The position numbers and the translations under genes are program-made. Of a stretch of DNA of 34,405 bases, positions 8,084 to 15,742 are shown in pieces. Position 1 is the stretch's first letter. Each line of letters begins with the position of its first letter. Origin of the DNA: Equadaptatus sp045642025 (lineage in GTDB: Bacteria > Synergistota > Synergistia > Synergistales > Synergistaceae); assembly GCA_045642025.1 (NCBI GenBank), contig JAZUIB010000036.1:1-34405 (forward strand). Direction: 5' to 3'. The notes under the pieces were generated by a model. That model did not search any database. It was not told the origin of the DNA and saw nothing but the letters and a program-made list of their open reading frames with translations.

Positions 8084-9179
8084 ACAAACTTTCTGCAATT
8101 TTCAGTATTCTGTCTGCCGCATCAGGTCTTGCGAATTTTTCAGCGTTTTCTGTAAGATTTTTCAGTTTTTCCGGGCTGTTGAAAATTTCTTCCGTCATTT
8201 GAAGTGTTGCTTCCGCATTTTTGAGTTTTATGGCTGCGCCGGCGTTACACACGCAGCGCATATTGCATTCTTCCTGTCCTGGTACGGCGTCCATTAAAAG
8301 CAGAGGCAGCTTTGACGCCAGCGTTTCGGCAAGTGTCAGCCCTCCGGGCTTGATTATTCCAAGGTCTGCAGCGCGGTAAAACTGCTCGATGTTGTTTACA
8401 AAACCTTCGATACGTATGTTTTCGGCGTCTGCCATGTTTTTTTCAAGTCTCTTTTTCAATGTTTTGTTGTTGCCGCAGATTACTATTGTCAGCCAGTCAG
8501 AGCGCTTTGTAAGTTGAGCGGCAACTGTTTCAATTTTTCCTGCGCCGATACCTCCGCCGCTTACGAGTATTACACGCTGTTTCTGCTCAATGCCGAGTAG
8601 TTCTCTGGCTTCTTTTTTTGATGGTGTGCGCATGAATTTGTCTGCAATCGGTATTCCTGTGTTGTAAACGTTTTTAATGCCGTCAGCGGCATATTGTTTT
8701 ACAGAGGTTTCACTTGGCACGAAAAATGCCGTAAGTTTTCCCGCACGCTGGAAAATATGTGTTTCGTAGTCTGTGTTTATAAAAAATACTTTAGTTTCCG
8801 GATTTCTTTTCGCGTAATGTTCCGCACCGAAGTAATGTGTGAAGAATACAGCTTCTGCGCCGATTTCGCGCGCATGTTTTTCCGCATGCCGCAAAAACAG
8901 TTTGCAGAGTATTTTATGCGCAAAGTCACAGCAGAATTTTGTTATTCCCGGGTGATCAGATCCGTAGTAGGATTTTCCCCATAGCCACGGCCAAAAGCGT
9001 ACTGTCCAGAGATAGTAATTTGAAAGGCCGTAATGAAGAGGGCGCGGCACGCAGTCAAGAATATCTTCGCAGATTACCCTGCCGTCAGGAATGTCAAGCC
9101 TAAAGCGTTCGGCAAGGTTTTCAGCCGCCGTACGATGTCCTGTTCCTTCCGATGCGTAAAAGACCGCGATGTTTTTCAT
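8082..9179 (-). CDS. GT28 glycosyltransferase, MGDG synthase/UgtP-like
   Basis: Family 28 glycosyltransferase of 365 residues, most like the diacylglycerol glucosyl/galactosyltransferases (UgtP, MGDG synthase) that make membrane glycolipids from a UDP-sugar. The N-terminal half opens with FYASEGTGHRTAAE (Gly-x-Gly-His at 12-15, the acceptor/phosphate motif of the MGDG domain). The C-terminal half has SGGGIGAGK (207-215), IIKPGGLTLAE (275-285, nucleotide-sugar binding) and PGQEECN (300-306). The protein is monotopic: no membrane helix is visible, but Trp/Tyr/Phe-rich residues 55-75 could touch the membrane. It stands alone, divergent from the Ppx/GppA gene. The exact sugar and lipid cannot be read from the sequence. 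Confidence 0.82.
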   Translation of the reverse strand: MKNIAVFYASEGTGHRTAAENLAERFRLDIPDGRVICEDILDCVPRPLHYGLSNYYLWTVRFWPWLWGKSYYGSDHPGITKFCCDFAHKILCKLFLRHAEKHAREIGAEAVFFTHYFGAEHYAKRNPETKVFFINTDYETHIFQRAGKLTAFFVPSETSVKQYAADGIKNVYNTGIPIADKFMRTPSKKEARELLGIEQKQRVILVSGGGIGAGKIETVAAQLTKRSDWLTIVICGNNKTLKKRLEKNMADAENIRIEGFVNNIEQFYRAADLGIIKPGGLTLAETLASKLPLLLMDAVPGQEECNMRCVCNAGAAIKLKNAEATLQMTEEIFNSPEKLKNLTENAEKFARPDAADRILKIAESL

Positions 9180-9281
9180 TCTATCCTGCCTCTCTGTCGT
9201 GTGCGAATTATACTGACAAGATTATAGTACAAAAAACGCCATAAATAGTATAATGTCTGTGAATAAAAGGGAGTGGAACGC
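9180..9281. promoter_or_regulatory. Divergent promoter region
   Basis: Between the minus-strand glycosyltransferase and the plus-strand phosphatase there are TATAAT boxes in both orientations: 9249-9254 on plus, and two on minus within 9205-9230. The -35 boxes are weak. The two genes are probably transcribed from back-to-back promoters here. Confidence 0.45.
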
Positions 9282-10193
9282 ATGAAACACGCTGTCGTGG
9301 AAATAGGCACAAATTCGGTAAAATACACGGTTGGTGTATTGCAAAGCGGCGCAGTTGAGTTTGTAAAAGATGTAAATACTGTTACAAGGCTTGGTGAAGG
9401 ACTGGATAAAACAGGAGTGCTTTCGAGAGAGGCAATAGAGCGTACAGCCTCCGTTGTTGCCGATTACGTCGAGCAGTCACACACAGACGGCGCCGAGCAG
9501 GTTGAAGTTATAGGCACAATGGCTTTGCGCAGCGCCAGAAATACCAACGATTTTGCGAACCGCGTAAAAGACCTTGCGCACACAGACCTCCGTGTAATTT
9601 CCGGAGAAGAAGAGGCAAAGTTGTCATTTAATGCCATGCTGAGCGAAATTTCTGGTTCCGTAAGGCGCGACATACTTGTTTTTGACATGGGCGGCGGCAG
9701 TACGGAATTTGTTTATGCAAATCTCGGCAAAATCACGCGTGCGTTCAGCGTTAACATTGGTTCTGTAAGACTGACGGAAAATTTCCTGCCTGAGGCCCCA
9801 GCGCCGTTAAGCTCTGTTTCACGTTTAAAGGCCGTTATTCGCGCCGAACTTGTAAAAAACGGTGTAAAGGGTAGGCCGACATATCTTGCAGGTACAGGCG
9901 GCAATTTAACGACACTTTTTATGCTGAAAGAAAAAATGGCGGAATACGACGCGGAAAAACTCAGCGGCGCTGTTATGTCAAAAACAGAGCTGGATGCTCT
10001 GATAAAGGAGATTGCGCGCAGGACGATTGACGAGCGCAGAGCAATGGCAGGCATGAACCCTGCACGTGCCGACGTTGTGCTTGCAGGTGCATGTATTGTC
10101 CGGTCTGTTATGGAAATTACAGAAAACCGCTCGGTTATGCTTAGTCTGCGCGGGCTCAGACATGCGTACGTGGCGGATATGCTGACAAAATAA
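9282..10193 (+). CDS. Ppx/GppA-family exopolyphosphatase or pppGpp phosphatase
   Basis: Cytoplasmic phosphatase of 303 residues of the ASKHA fold, about the length of short Ppx proteins that lack the extra C-terminal domains of E. coli Ppx/GppA. Visible motifs are the phosphate-1 loop VVEIGTNSVKYTVG (residues 5-18), IGTMALRSARN (78-88), the catalytic-Glu region ISGEEEAKLSF (106-116), and the phosphate-2 loop VFDMGGGSTEF (133-143). The first loop starts with Glu where most members have Asp. Family enzymes cleave terminal phosphates from polyphosphate or from pppGpp; which one applies here cannot be told. The start is ATG 9282 after AAAAGGGAG; the in-frame GTG at 9273 lies inside the ribosome binding region. 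Confidence 0.85.
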   Translation: MKHAVVEIGTNSVKYTVGVLQSGAVEFVKDVNTVTRLGEGLDKTGVLSREAIERTASVVADYVEQSHTDGAEQVEVIGTMALRSARNTNDFANRVKDLAHTDLRVISGEEEAKLSFNAMLSEISGSVRRDILVFDMGGGSTEFVYANLGKITRAFSVNIGSVRLTENFLPEAPAPLSSVSRLKAVIRAELVKNGVKGRPTYLAGTGGNLTTLFMLKEKMAEYDAEKLSGAVMSKTELDALIKEIARRTIDERRAMAGMNPARADVVLAGACIVRSVMEITENRSVMLSLRGLRHAYVADMLTK

Positions 10194-10608
10194 AGGGCGG
10201 AAGCCGCAGGTACTCTCGCTGAAGGAAAATGATGCCGGCGTAAGGTGTGTCATATTCCTTAGTACAATTGCTGAGGCTGTATGCCGCTTGTTCAAATACA
10301 TTTGCCGTATAGGCTGTGTTTGAGTCGTAGGTATTCCCTGCTGCCATCTATACTCAAGCGTGAATTGCACGGTATGACGGTTGCCTCGCGGCGTTCTGCA
10401 CAGGCCGGCAATTTGCACATCGCTTTTGTAAGTTGCCAGCTGCTATATGCTTTTTAGAAGTGTGCTTGAATTTTCTAATTCTGCATTGCTTTTCCGGTCA
10501 TTGGTTCTTTTGCGAAGTGTAGATGACCGCGGAATACGTAAGGTGTTTCTTCAGAGAGAATATGTGCGAAGTCATTATCTATTCGATTTTACGTTCGGAG
10601 GTTATTGT
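10194..10608. other. Intergenic stretch with decayed-looking coding sequence
   Basis: This 415-base gap has codon-like composition but no intact gene. On the minus strand, two overlapping frames give protein-like fragments. One includes HTVQFTLEYRWQQ and the next includes NTYDSNTAYTANVFEQAAYS, as if one alternating beta-strand protein (outer-membrane type) had been frameshifted near 10350. On the plus strand, the open frame ahead of arsD (10447-10608) is also protein-like but lacks a ribosome binding site. I read this as a gene remnant at low confidence. Confidence 0.3.
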
Positions 10609-10998
10609 ATGCCAGAATTATCGGACAATACAGTGCATAAGATAAAAAAACTTGCGGTTTACGAGCAGGCTGCATGCTGTATTACCGGCATTTGCGGAGC
10701 AAAAGCAAATCCTGAACTGCTGCGCATGTCTTCAGTTTACGAGACGCTTAAAGCAAAAGGCATCAGTCTGGAAGTTTATAACCTTTCAAGAACACCGCGC
10801 GCCTTTGCCGAAAACAGGCAGGTGCTTGCATACCTTAAAGCCAACGGCGAAAAGGCGCTTCCCGTCTGTACTCTTGACGGTGAAATCGCCATTGAACGGC
10901 GCTATCCATCGAACGAAGAGATTATTGAAGCTCTTGGGCTCGAAAAAGATGCGCTTGATAATCTCCTGCCTCCAGGGAAGCTGCTTTGTGAACGTTAA
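10609..10998 (+). CDS. arsD: ArsD-family arsenic metallochaperone/regulator, orphan
   Basis: Small cytoplasmic protein of 129 residues of the ArsD family, which carries As(III) or Sb(III) to the ArsA ATPase and weakly represses ars operons. The metalloid site is intact: YEQAACCITGICGAKAN contains the vicinal Cys pair and the third Cys that correspond to Cys12, Cys13 and Cys18 of the E. coli plasmid protein. ALPVCTLDGEIAIERRYPS matches the LPLLLLDGE...GRYP segment. The C-terminal Cys pairs of the plasmid protein are absent; a single Cys lies near the end (LLCER). ATG 10609 follows GGAGG by 7 bases. No arsR, arsA, arsB or arsC is seen in the window, so its partner is not local. Confidence 0.82.
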   Translation: MPELSDNTVHKIKKLAVYEQAACCITGICGAKANPELLRMSSVYETLKAKGISLEVYNLSRTPRAFAENRQVLAYLKANGEKALPVCTLDGEIAIERRYPSNEEIIEALGLEKDALDNLLPPGKLLCER

Positions 10999-11307
10999 GT
11001 ATGGAAAACGGTTTGCCGGGTATGCCAATTAAGCGCATATACAGCGGCAGACCGTCAGATAATGAGCTGTTTTTTGAAATAGATACAAACTGCGCTGCAT
11101 TTGTTTAGCACTACTTTATGTTTTGCGTTCAACAGAGGAATATTTGCCCTGTCTTCTGTGCTGGAGCAGACTTATAGGCTGTTTTGCATTCCTGTTTTGA
11201 GGTTTCCGTTATGTTTCTTGACATTGCGGGTGTGAAATAAAATCTGTTGTTAGGTCTTAGCAGCTTATTGAAATTACAACGGAGAGAGGCTGTGAAAGGA
11301 TAGTAAA
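10999..11307. other. Intergenic stretch after arsD
   Basis: A 35-codon frame (11001-11108) starts two bases after the arsD stop with ATG, but no ribosome binding site is visible beyond possible coupling, and its sequence resembles nothing that I know. Further on, TTGACA (11218-11223) has only a poor TAAAAT partner 14 bases away. The region may be the remains of further ars genes; that is a guess. Confidence 0.3.
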
Positions 11308-12015
11308 ATGAAAAATTGTGTAAAATCTATTCTGTTCTCGGCAGTTTTAATATCTGTTTTTGCGGTCTCTGCGCATGCTGCGGTTATAGCAGTGAACGCA
11401 GGTCATCAGGCAAAGGCAAATCTTGAAAAAGAGGCACTTGGGCCGTCATCAGATGTTATGAAATATAAAGTTTCCGGAGGTACTTGCGGCATTGCAACCC
11501 GTATACCTGAATATGAACTGAATCTGCAAAATGCGCTGCGGCTTAAAAAAGAGCTTGTAAAACGCGGGCACAGAGTAATAATGATACGTGAGAGAAATGA
11601 TGTAAACATCAGCAACAGGGAACGTGTGCTGAAGGCCCTTGAAAACGGCGCAGAGCTGATAATAAATCTGCATGCCAATGCACCGGCTGCCACTCAGCCT
11701 AAGGATACGCACGGCATAATGACGCTTTGCAGAAGCAGCAGAAATCCGTTTAATGCCGGATTATACGGTAAAGAAAAAAAACTGGCGCTTTTTATCCAGA
11801 GCAATCTGTGCAAGGCAACCGGTGCCAAAAGTATAGGCGTAATCGAAGTTGACAATATGACAGGAATAAACTGGAGTACGGTTCCTTCTGTTATCGTAGA
11901 GGTTGGTTATATGACAAATGCCGATGAGGACAGGAGAATGGCAGATAAGTCATATCAGGACAGAATAGCCTGCGGTATAGCCGACGGTATAGAAGATTAT
12001 CTTAGTATGAGATAA
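11308..12015 (+). CDS. Secreted N-acetylmuramoyl-L-alanine amidase (Amidase_3)
   Basis: Zinc amidase of 235 residues that cuts the bond between MurNAc and L-Ala in peptidoglycan. A Sec signal peptide ends at about residue 24 (VSAHA). The Amidase_3 fold follows with zinc ligands His33 (VNAGHQ), Glu70 (PEYELN) and His122 (NLHANA), and the catalytic Glu198 in VIVEVGYMTN. The protein has no added cell-wall-binding or AMIN domain, so it is a minimal periplasmic catalytic unit. AAAGGA precedes ATG 11308. It is a single gene with its own surroundings; the next gene has a separate promoter. A role in daughter-cell separation or wall recycling is likely from the family. Confidence 0.9.
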   Translation: MKNCVKSILFSAVLISVFAVSAHAAVIAVNAGHQAKANLEKEALGPSSDVMKYKVSGGTCGIATRIPEYELNLQNALRLKKELVKRGHRVIMIRERNDVNISNRERVLKALENGAELIINLHANAPAATQPKDTHGIMTLCRSSRNPFNAGLYGKEKKLALFIQSNLCKATGAKSIGVIEVDNMTGINWSTVPSVIVEVGYMTNADEDRRMADKSYQDRIACGIADGIEDYLSMR

Positions 12016-12097
12016 TTTTTTTGTCCTTTGATATAAAATGTGATAAAAAGATATAAATAATGTTAGTCTTTTATTGACCAATTATTTTTTAATAATC

Positions 12098-12106
12098 TGC
12101 TATAAT
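12098..12106 (+). promoter_or_regulatory. Extended -10 promoter of the CoA-transferase gene
   Basis: TGCTATAAT is a perfect extended -10 element, 44 bases before the ATG at 12151. The TTGACC at 12074-12079 is 21 bases away, too far for a normal -35 box, so the extended -10 probably carries the promoter. Confidence 0.65.
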
Positions 12107-12150
12107 AGACACATCAGTAAAAATTTTATGATTTCATGAGGTGAAGCAGT

Positions 12151-13488
12151 ATGGATTTCTCAAAGGAATATAAGAAAAAACTGACAACCGCAGCAAAGGC
12201 TGCAGCCTGTATAAAATCAGACATGTGGGTTGACTATGGCTGGACAACAGGCACTCCCGTTGCTGTTGACAGAGAACTTGCAAAAAGACTTCCGAAGCTC
12301 AAAAATGTCAACTTCCGCGGCGGTATTCTGCTTTGGGAGCCCGAGATTTTCAGAATTGAGAATCCCGCGGCGCATATGACCTGGAATTCATGGCATATGA
12401 CAGGTTTTGCTCGCAGACGGATAAATGAAGGTTTTGTTTTCTACGCGCCGTTGCGCTATTCCGAAGTGCCTCGCTATTACCGCGACAGCCTACATTCCGA
12501 TGTTGCTGTTTTCCAGGTTGCGCCTATGGATGCACACGGCTGGTTTAACTTTGGTCCCAACACTTCGCATATGGCGGCAATGTGCGCAACGGCGGACAAA
12601 ATTATTGTTGAAGTCAATCAGAATATGCCGCGCTGTCTCGGCGGCGCTGAAGAAGGCATACATATTTCAAAGGTTGATATGATTGTTGAGGGTGACAATC
12701 CTCAGATAGGAGTTATGCCTGCCTCCCCAGTAACTGATGTTGATAAAAAAGTTGCCGAACTTATAGTAAATGAAATTCCGAACGGCGCATGTCTGCAGCT
12801 TGGAATAGGCGGAATGCCCAATGCAGTCGGAAACTTGATTGCGCAGTCTGACCTCAAGGAACTTGGCGTGCACACAGAAATGTATGTTGATGCATACCTT
12901 GAAATGGCTAAGGCAGGCAAAATTACCTGCGAGCATAAGGCGCTTGACAAAGGCAGACAGGTTTATACCTTTGCTGCCGGAAGCAGGGAACTTTATGAAT
13001 ATCTTGACAATAATCCGGCATGTATGGCAGCGCCTGTTGATTATGTCAACGACGTGCGCACAATAGCGCAGCTTGACAACTTTGTGTCAATTAACAATGC
13101 CGTAAACCTTGACCTGTTTGGACAAATTAACGCCGAGAGTGCAGGCACAAAGCATATAAGCGGCGCAGGCGGACAACTTGATTTTGTGTTAGGGGCTTAT
13201 CTGTCCAAAGGTGGTAAAAGTTTCATTTGCTGTTCTTCAACCTTCGTGACGAAAGACGGTACTCTCAAATCACGCATACTTCCAACGCTCGACAATGGCT
13301 CAATTATCACCGACACGCGGGCAAACACAAACTACGTTGTCACCGAATACGGCATAGTAAATCTTAAGGGAAAATCTACCTGGCAGCGTGCGGAAGCACT
13401 CGTCTCTATAGCGCATCCCGATTTTCGCGAAGAGCTTATTGCACAGGCCCAGAAACTTAATATATGGAGAAGAAGCAGCAAGAGATAA
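12151..13488 (+). CDS. Acetate CoA-transferase, butyryl-CoA:acetate type
   Basis: Class I CoA-transferase of 445 residues of the acetyl-CoA hydrolase/transferase family. These enzymes move CoA between acyl-CoA and acetate through a glutamyl-CoA intermediate. The likely catalytic residue is Glu243 in LGVHTEMYVDAYLEM. The glycine-rich SGAGGQLDFVLGAYLSKGGK segment and the VTEYGIVNLKGKS segment are typical of the butyryl-CoA:acetate and 4-hydroxybutyrate CoA-transferases rather than of succinyl-CoA:acetate enzymes. In an amino-acid fermenter this would turn acyl-CoA products into free acids while keeping the CoA bond. GAGGTGA lies 6 bases before the ATG. It is a monocistronic unit with its own promoter and a strong terminator. 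The precise acyl substrate is inferred. Confidence 0.85.
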   Translation: MDFSKEYKKKLTTAAKAAACIKSDMWVDYGWTTGTPVAVDRELAKRLPKLKNVNFRGGILLWEPEIFRIENPAAHMTWNSWHMTGFARRRINEGFVFYAPLRYSEVPRYYRDSLHSDVAVFQVAPMDAHGWFNFGPNTSHMAAMCATADKIIVEVNQNMPRCLGGAEEGIHISKVDMIVEGDNPQIGVMPASPVTDVDKKVAELIVNEIPNGACLQLGIGGMPNAVGNLIAQSDLKELGVHTEMYVDAYLEMAKAGKITCEHKALDKGRQVYTFAAGSRELYEYLDNNPACMAAPVDYVNDVRTIAQLDNFVSINNAVNLDLFGQINAESAGTKHISGAGGQLDFVLGAYLSKGGKSFICCSSTFVTKDGTLKSRILPTLDNGSIITDTRANTNYVVTEYGIVNLKGKSTWQRAEALVSIAHPDFREELIAQAQKLNIWRRSSKR

Positions 13489-13498
13489 GCAGATGATC

Positions 13499-13540
13499 AA
13501 AAATAGCGGGGACTGAATGAACTCAGTTCCCGCTATTTTT
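13499..13540 (+). terminator. Rho-independent terminator
   Basis: Arms AAAAATAGCGGG-G-ACTGA and TCAGT-T-CCCGCTATTTTT pair over 18 positions, with one G-T wobble, around an ATGAAC loop. The hairpin ends in a T-run. It lies 10 bases after the CoA-transferase stop. Confidence 0.92.
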
Positions 13541-13731
13541 GTTTACTAGTTTATGTATGAACTCAAAAAATAGAACCATTGTGTTAAAAAAACATTGAAA
13601 ATCATTGATACATAAAAAAATCAGAGTGACAGATGTACAGATGAATGCTAAGAATTTGCAAAATTTACACTGCAAATGATAGTACAGTATGTCTTGATTG
13701 GAACTGCTAAGAAAAAACGCAAAATTTTTCC

Positions 13732-13769
13732 CAGACGGACATACATGTGTCCGTCTGAGTGTATATAAT
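13732..13769 (+). promoter_or_regulatory. 26-bp palindrome and -10 box ahead of the WYL regulator
   Basis: A perfect 10-base inverted repeat CAGACGGACA (13732-13741) / TGTCCGTCTG (13748-13757) around TACATG is followed by TATAAT (13764-13769). The right arm ends six bases before the -10 box and the palindrome covers the place where the -35 box should be; no good -35 hexamer is present. This is the layout of an operator for a dimeric regulator, most simply the WYL protein encoded just downstream. The rest of the gap (13541-13731) is AT-rich and shows nothing that I recognise. Confidence 0.75.
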
Positions 13770-13810
13770 AGTAGCGGTAAGGTTTAAAACTTAGGCAGGA
13801 GGTGGCGAAA

Positions 13811-14773
13811 ATGGCATATGGAATATGTGACGGCGAAAGACTCGGACGCATTCTTGACATTTATACCAGACTTCGCGCAGGACACGTCATTGTAAAAGCG
13901 GAAGAAATTGCCCGTTATGGCATCAGTGAACGCTCGGTTAGACGAGATCTTGACGCAATACGGAACTACCTTGCGGATAATCCTGAAACAAATGACTATC
14001 TGGAGCTTGTCTATGACGCAAGGGAAAACGGCTACAAACTGCAGGCAAAAACAAAGTACAAGCTTGACGGCGCTGAAACGCTTGCTGTCTGCAAAATACT
14101 CCTTGATTCCCGCTCTGTCGGAAAGGAAAAGATGACAGAGCTGCTTGACAAAATAACCGAATCCTGCAACCCAAAAGACAAAAGCATCATAAAAGAGATG
14201 ATAAAAAACGAACTTTTTCATTATGTTCAGCCTCAGCACAGCGATGATTTTGTAAACAAAATGTGGATGATAGCCGAGGCTATCAAAGACCATCGTATGC
14301 TTGATATAAACTATAGACGGGCGAGTGACGGAAATACGGTTAAACGCCACCTTCAGCCGGCAGCGATAATATTTTCCGAATATTATTTCTACCTTGCGGC
14401 ATTTATAAAAGACGAAGGATTCAGCGAACGCCAGGATGTCCTTGACGAATCTATTCCTACTGTATACAGAATAGACCGCATGAAAAAAATTACAGTGACA
14501 GAAGAAAAATTCTCCGTGCCGTACAAGGATCGTTTTCAGGAAGGCGAATTCAGAAAACGTGTTCAGTTTATGTTTACCGGGCCTTTGTGCAGAGTGAATT
14601 TTACGTATACCGGAAGCGCCATAGACGCTGTGCTTGACAGATTGCCTACAGCCAGAATTCTCAAGCGTAAAAGCAAAAGCTACGAAATTACTGCCGAAGT
14701 GTACGGCGGGCAGGGAGTAGAAATGTGGCTCAGAAGTCAGGGAGACGCAATAAAGAATGTGGAATATAAATAG
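13811..14773 (+). CDS. WYL-domain transcriptional regulator with N-terminal HTH
   Basis: Cytoplasmic DNA-binding protein of 320 residues. An N-terminal HTH_11/DeoR-like winged helix (about residues 7-75, with ARYGISERSVRRDLDAIRNYL as the recognition part) is followed by a WYL domain (about 150-225), seen as MLDINYRRASDGNTVKRHLQP and then TVYRIDRMKKITV. A C-terminal WCX-like extension follows. The canonical W-Y-L tripeptide is not preserved exactly: the strand reads FYLAAF. WYL domains bind nucleic acids or other ligands, and such regulators often sit beside DNA-damage or defence genes. ATG 13811 follows AGGAGG by 8 bases. The gene shares its direction with the membrane-anchored protein 44 bases downstream. 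Confidence 0.85.
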   Translation: MAYGICDGERLGRILDIYTRLRAGHVIVKAEEIARYGISERSVRRDLDAIRNYLADNPETNDYLELVYDARENGYKLQAKTKYKLDGAETLAVCKILLDSRSVGKEKMTELLDKITESCNPKDKSIIKEMIKNELFHYVQPQHSDDFVNKMWMIAEAIKDHRMLDINYRRASDGNTVKRHLQPAAIIFSEYYFYLAAFIKDEGFSERQDVLDESIPTVYRIDRMKKITVTEEKFSVPYKDRFQEGEFRKRVQFMFTGPLCRVNFTYTGSAIDAVLDRLPTARILKRKSKSYEITAEVYGGQGVEMWLRSQGDAIKNVEYK

Positions 14774-14817
14774 TCCGCATTCTTAAGTTTATATTTGAAA
14801 AGCGAGATGCAGAAAAA

Positions 14818-15579
14818 ATGACATCAATAATTACGGCACTTATAGTATTCGGAGTCTTGTTGTACATCACCAACGGATTTGTGCGGCGCAGAAAAGAGGA
14901 TGTTCAGGTGCGTGAGAGTGCACTTGAATTCTCAAAGCAGCTTAACGCTTTTGTCGAAGAAAATGAGTTTGAGTCGGAAGACAAGCAGATCAACTATTTA
15001 CACCCGTTTATTAAACTTGATGACGAAAGCAAGCGTATTTTTTGCGGTAACGGAAAAGACAGCGCAGCAATATTGCCCTACTCAAAGCTTCTCGGCTACA
15101 GGCTGTGCGAAAGCGGACATGTCAGAACAGAGGACAACGGCTTTGAAAGCGCAGCAACAGGTGCGATAATCGGAAATATAATAGATAAAAGCTATACATC
15201 TGCTGGCGCAATAATAGGTGCTGCAGGAAAACATACCGAGCATATACCGGTCAGTGACGGCATAGAACTTCTGCTTCAAATCGAAGATGTGAACAGACCG
15301 CTTATTGCGCTTGCTTATGTCACTCCTGATACGGACAAAGACACAGAAGAGTATCAGAAAGGACGAAATGAAGCACGTAATGACGAAGCTCGTCTTGCCA
15401 TTGTAATGAAACAAAACCGCAAAAACGCAACGCCGGACGGCAAAATATTTCACTGGCAGTATAAACCAGGAGAAAATATTGCACCGAAGGGATGGGATAA
15501 CCGTGCTGAAAATGCTGCCCGCAAAGAATTTGGACTGTCTTACGACCCTGAAAAAATAAAGGACGAAGATTTGCAGTAG
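14818..15579 (+). CDS. Membrane-anchored protein of unknown function with glycine zipper
   Basis: I do not recognise this 253-residue protein. Residues 3-21 (ITALIVFGVLLYITNGFV) form one N-terminal membrane helix followed by RRRK, so the bulk is probably cytoplasmic. Around residues 109-135 a small-residue segment (ATGAIIGNII and AGAIIGAAG) has GxxxG spacing, as in glycine-zipper pore or membrane-insertion motifs. The C-terminal 80 residues are charged (Glu, Arg, Lys, Asn rich) and contain no cysteine. It starts 44 bases after the WYL gene with only a weak GCGAG ribosome binding site, so the two are likely one transcription unit and the WYL protein may control it. Confidence 0.65.
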   Translation: MTSIITALIVFGVLLYITNGFVRRRKEDVQVRESALEFSKQLNAFVEENEFESEDKQINYLHPFIKLDDESKRIFCGNGKDSAAILPYSKLLGYRLCESGHVRTEDNGFESAATGAIIGNIIDKSYTSAGAIIGAAGKHTEHIPVSDGIELLLQIEDVNRPLIALAYVTPDTDKDTEEYQKGRNEARNDEARLAIVMKQNRKNATPDGKIFHWQYKPGENIAPKGWDNRAENAARKEFGLSYDPEKIKDEDLQ

Positions 15580-15695
15580 CAGAAGTTTTTAAATTTAAGA
15601 CTGCGGTAGCAGATTTAATAACCGGAGCGCGCGAATTTCAGCTTGAAGTATGTTTGGCGGTAAAATGTATCCTACTGTCGAATTGTGCCTACAAG

Positions 15696-15720
15696 TAACA
15701 GAATTTTCAATTTTCTGTTA
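15696..15720 (+). repeat. Inverted repeat ahead of the DegT-like gene
   Basis: TAACAGAA (15696-15703) and TTCTGTTA (15713-15720) are perfect 8-base arms around nine bases. The right arm runs into TTAAAAT, a possible -10 region, 11 bases ahead of the GGAGG of the next gene. It could be an operator or a weak hairpin ending the preceding unit; the data do not decide. Confidence 0.45.
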
Positions 15721-15742
15721 AAATATCTGCGGAGGCTGTGAT

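Noticed and set aside
11001..11108. 35-codon frame directly after arsD as a real gene
   Set aside because: No ribosome binding site apart from possible coupling and no recognisable motif; kept only as part of the gap description.
12074..12106. TTGACC and TATAAT as a normal two-box promoter before the CoA-transferase
   Set aside because: The spacing is 21 bases, too long; the extended -10 element explains the promoter better.
13784..14350. 188-codon minus-strand frame opposite the WYL gene
   Set aside because: The plus-strand WYL frame has AGGAGG, a palindromic promoter and recognisable domains; the minus frame crosses that control region.
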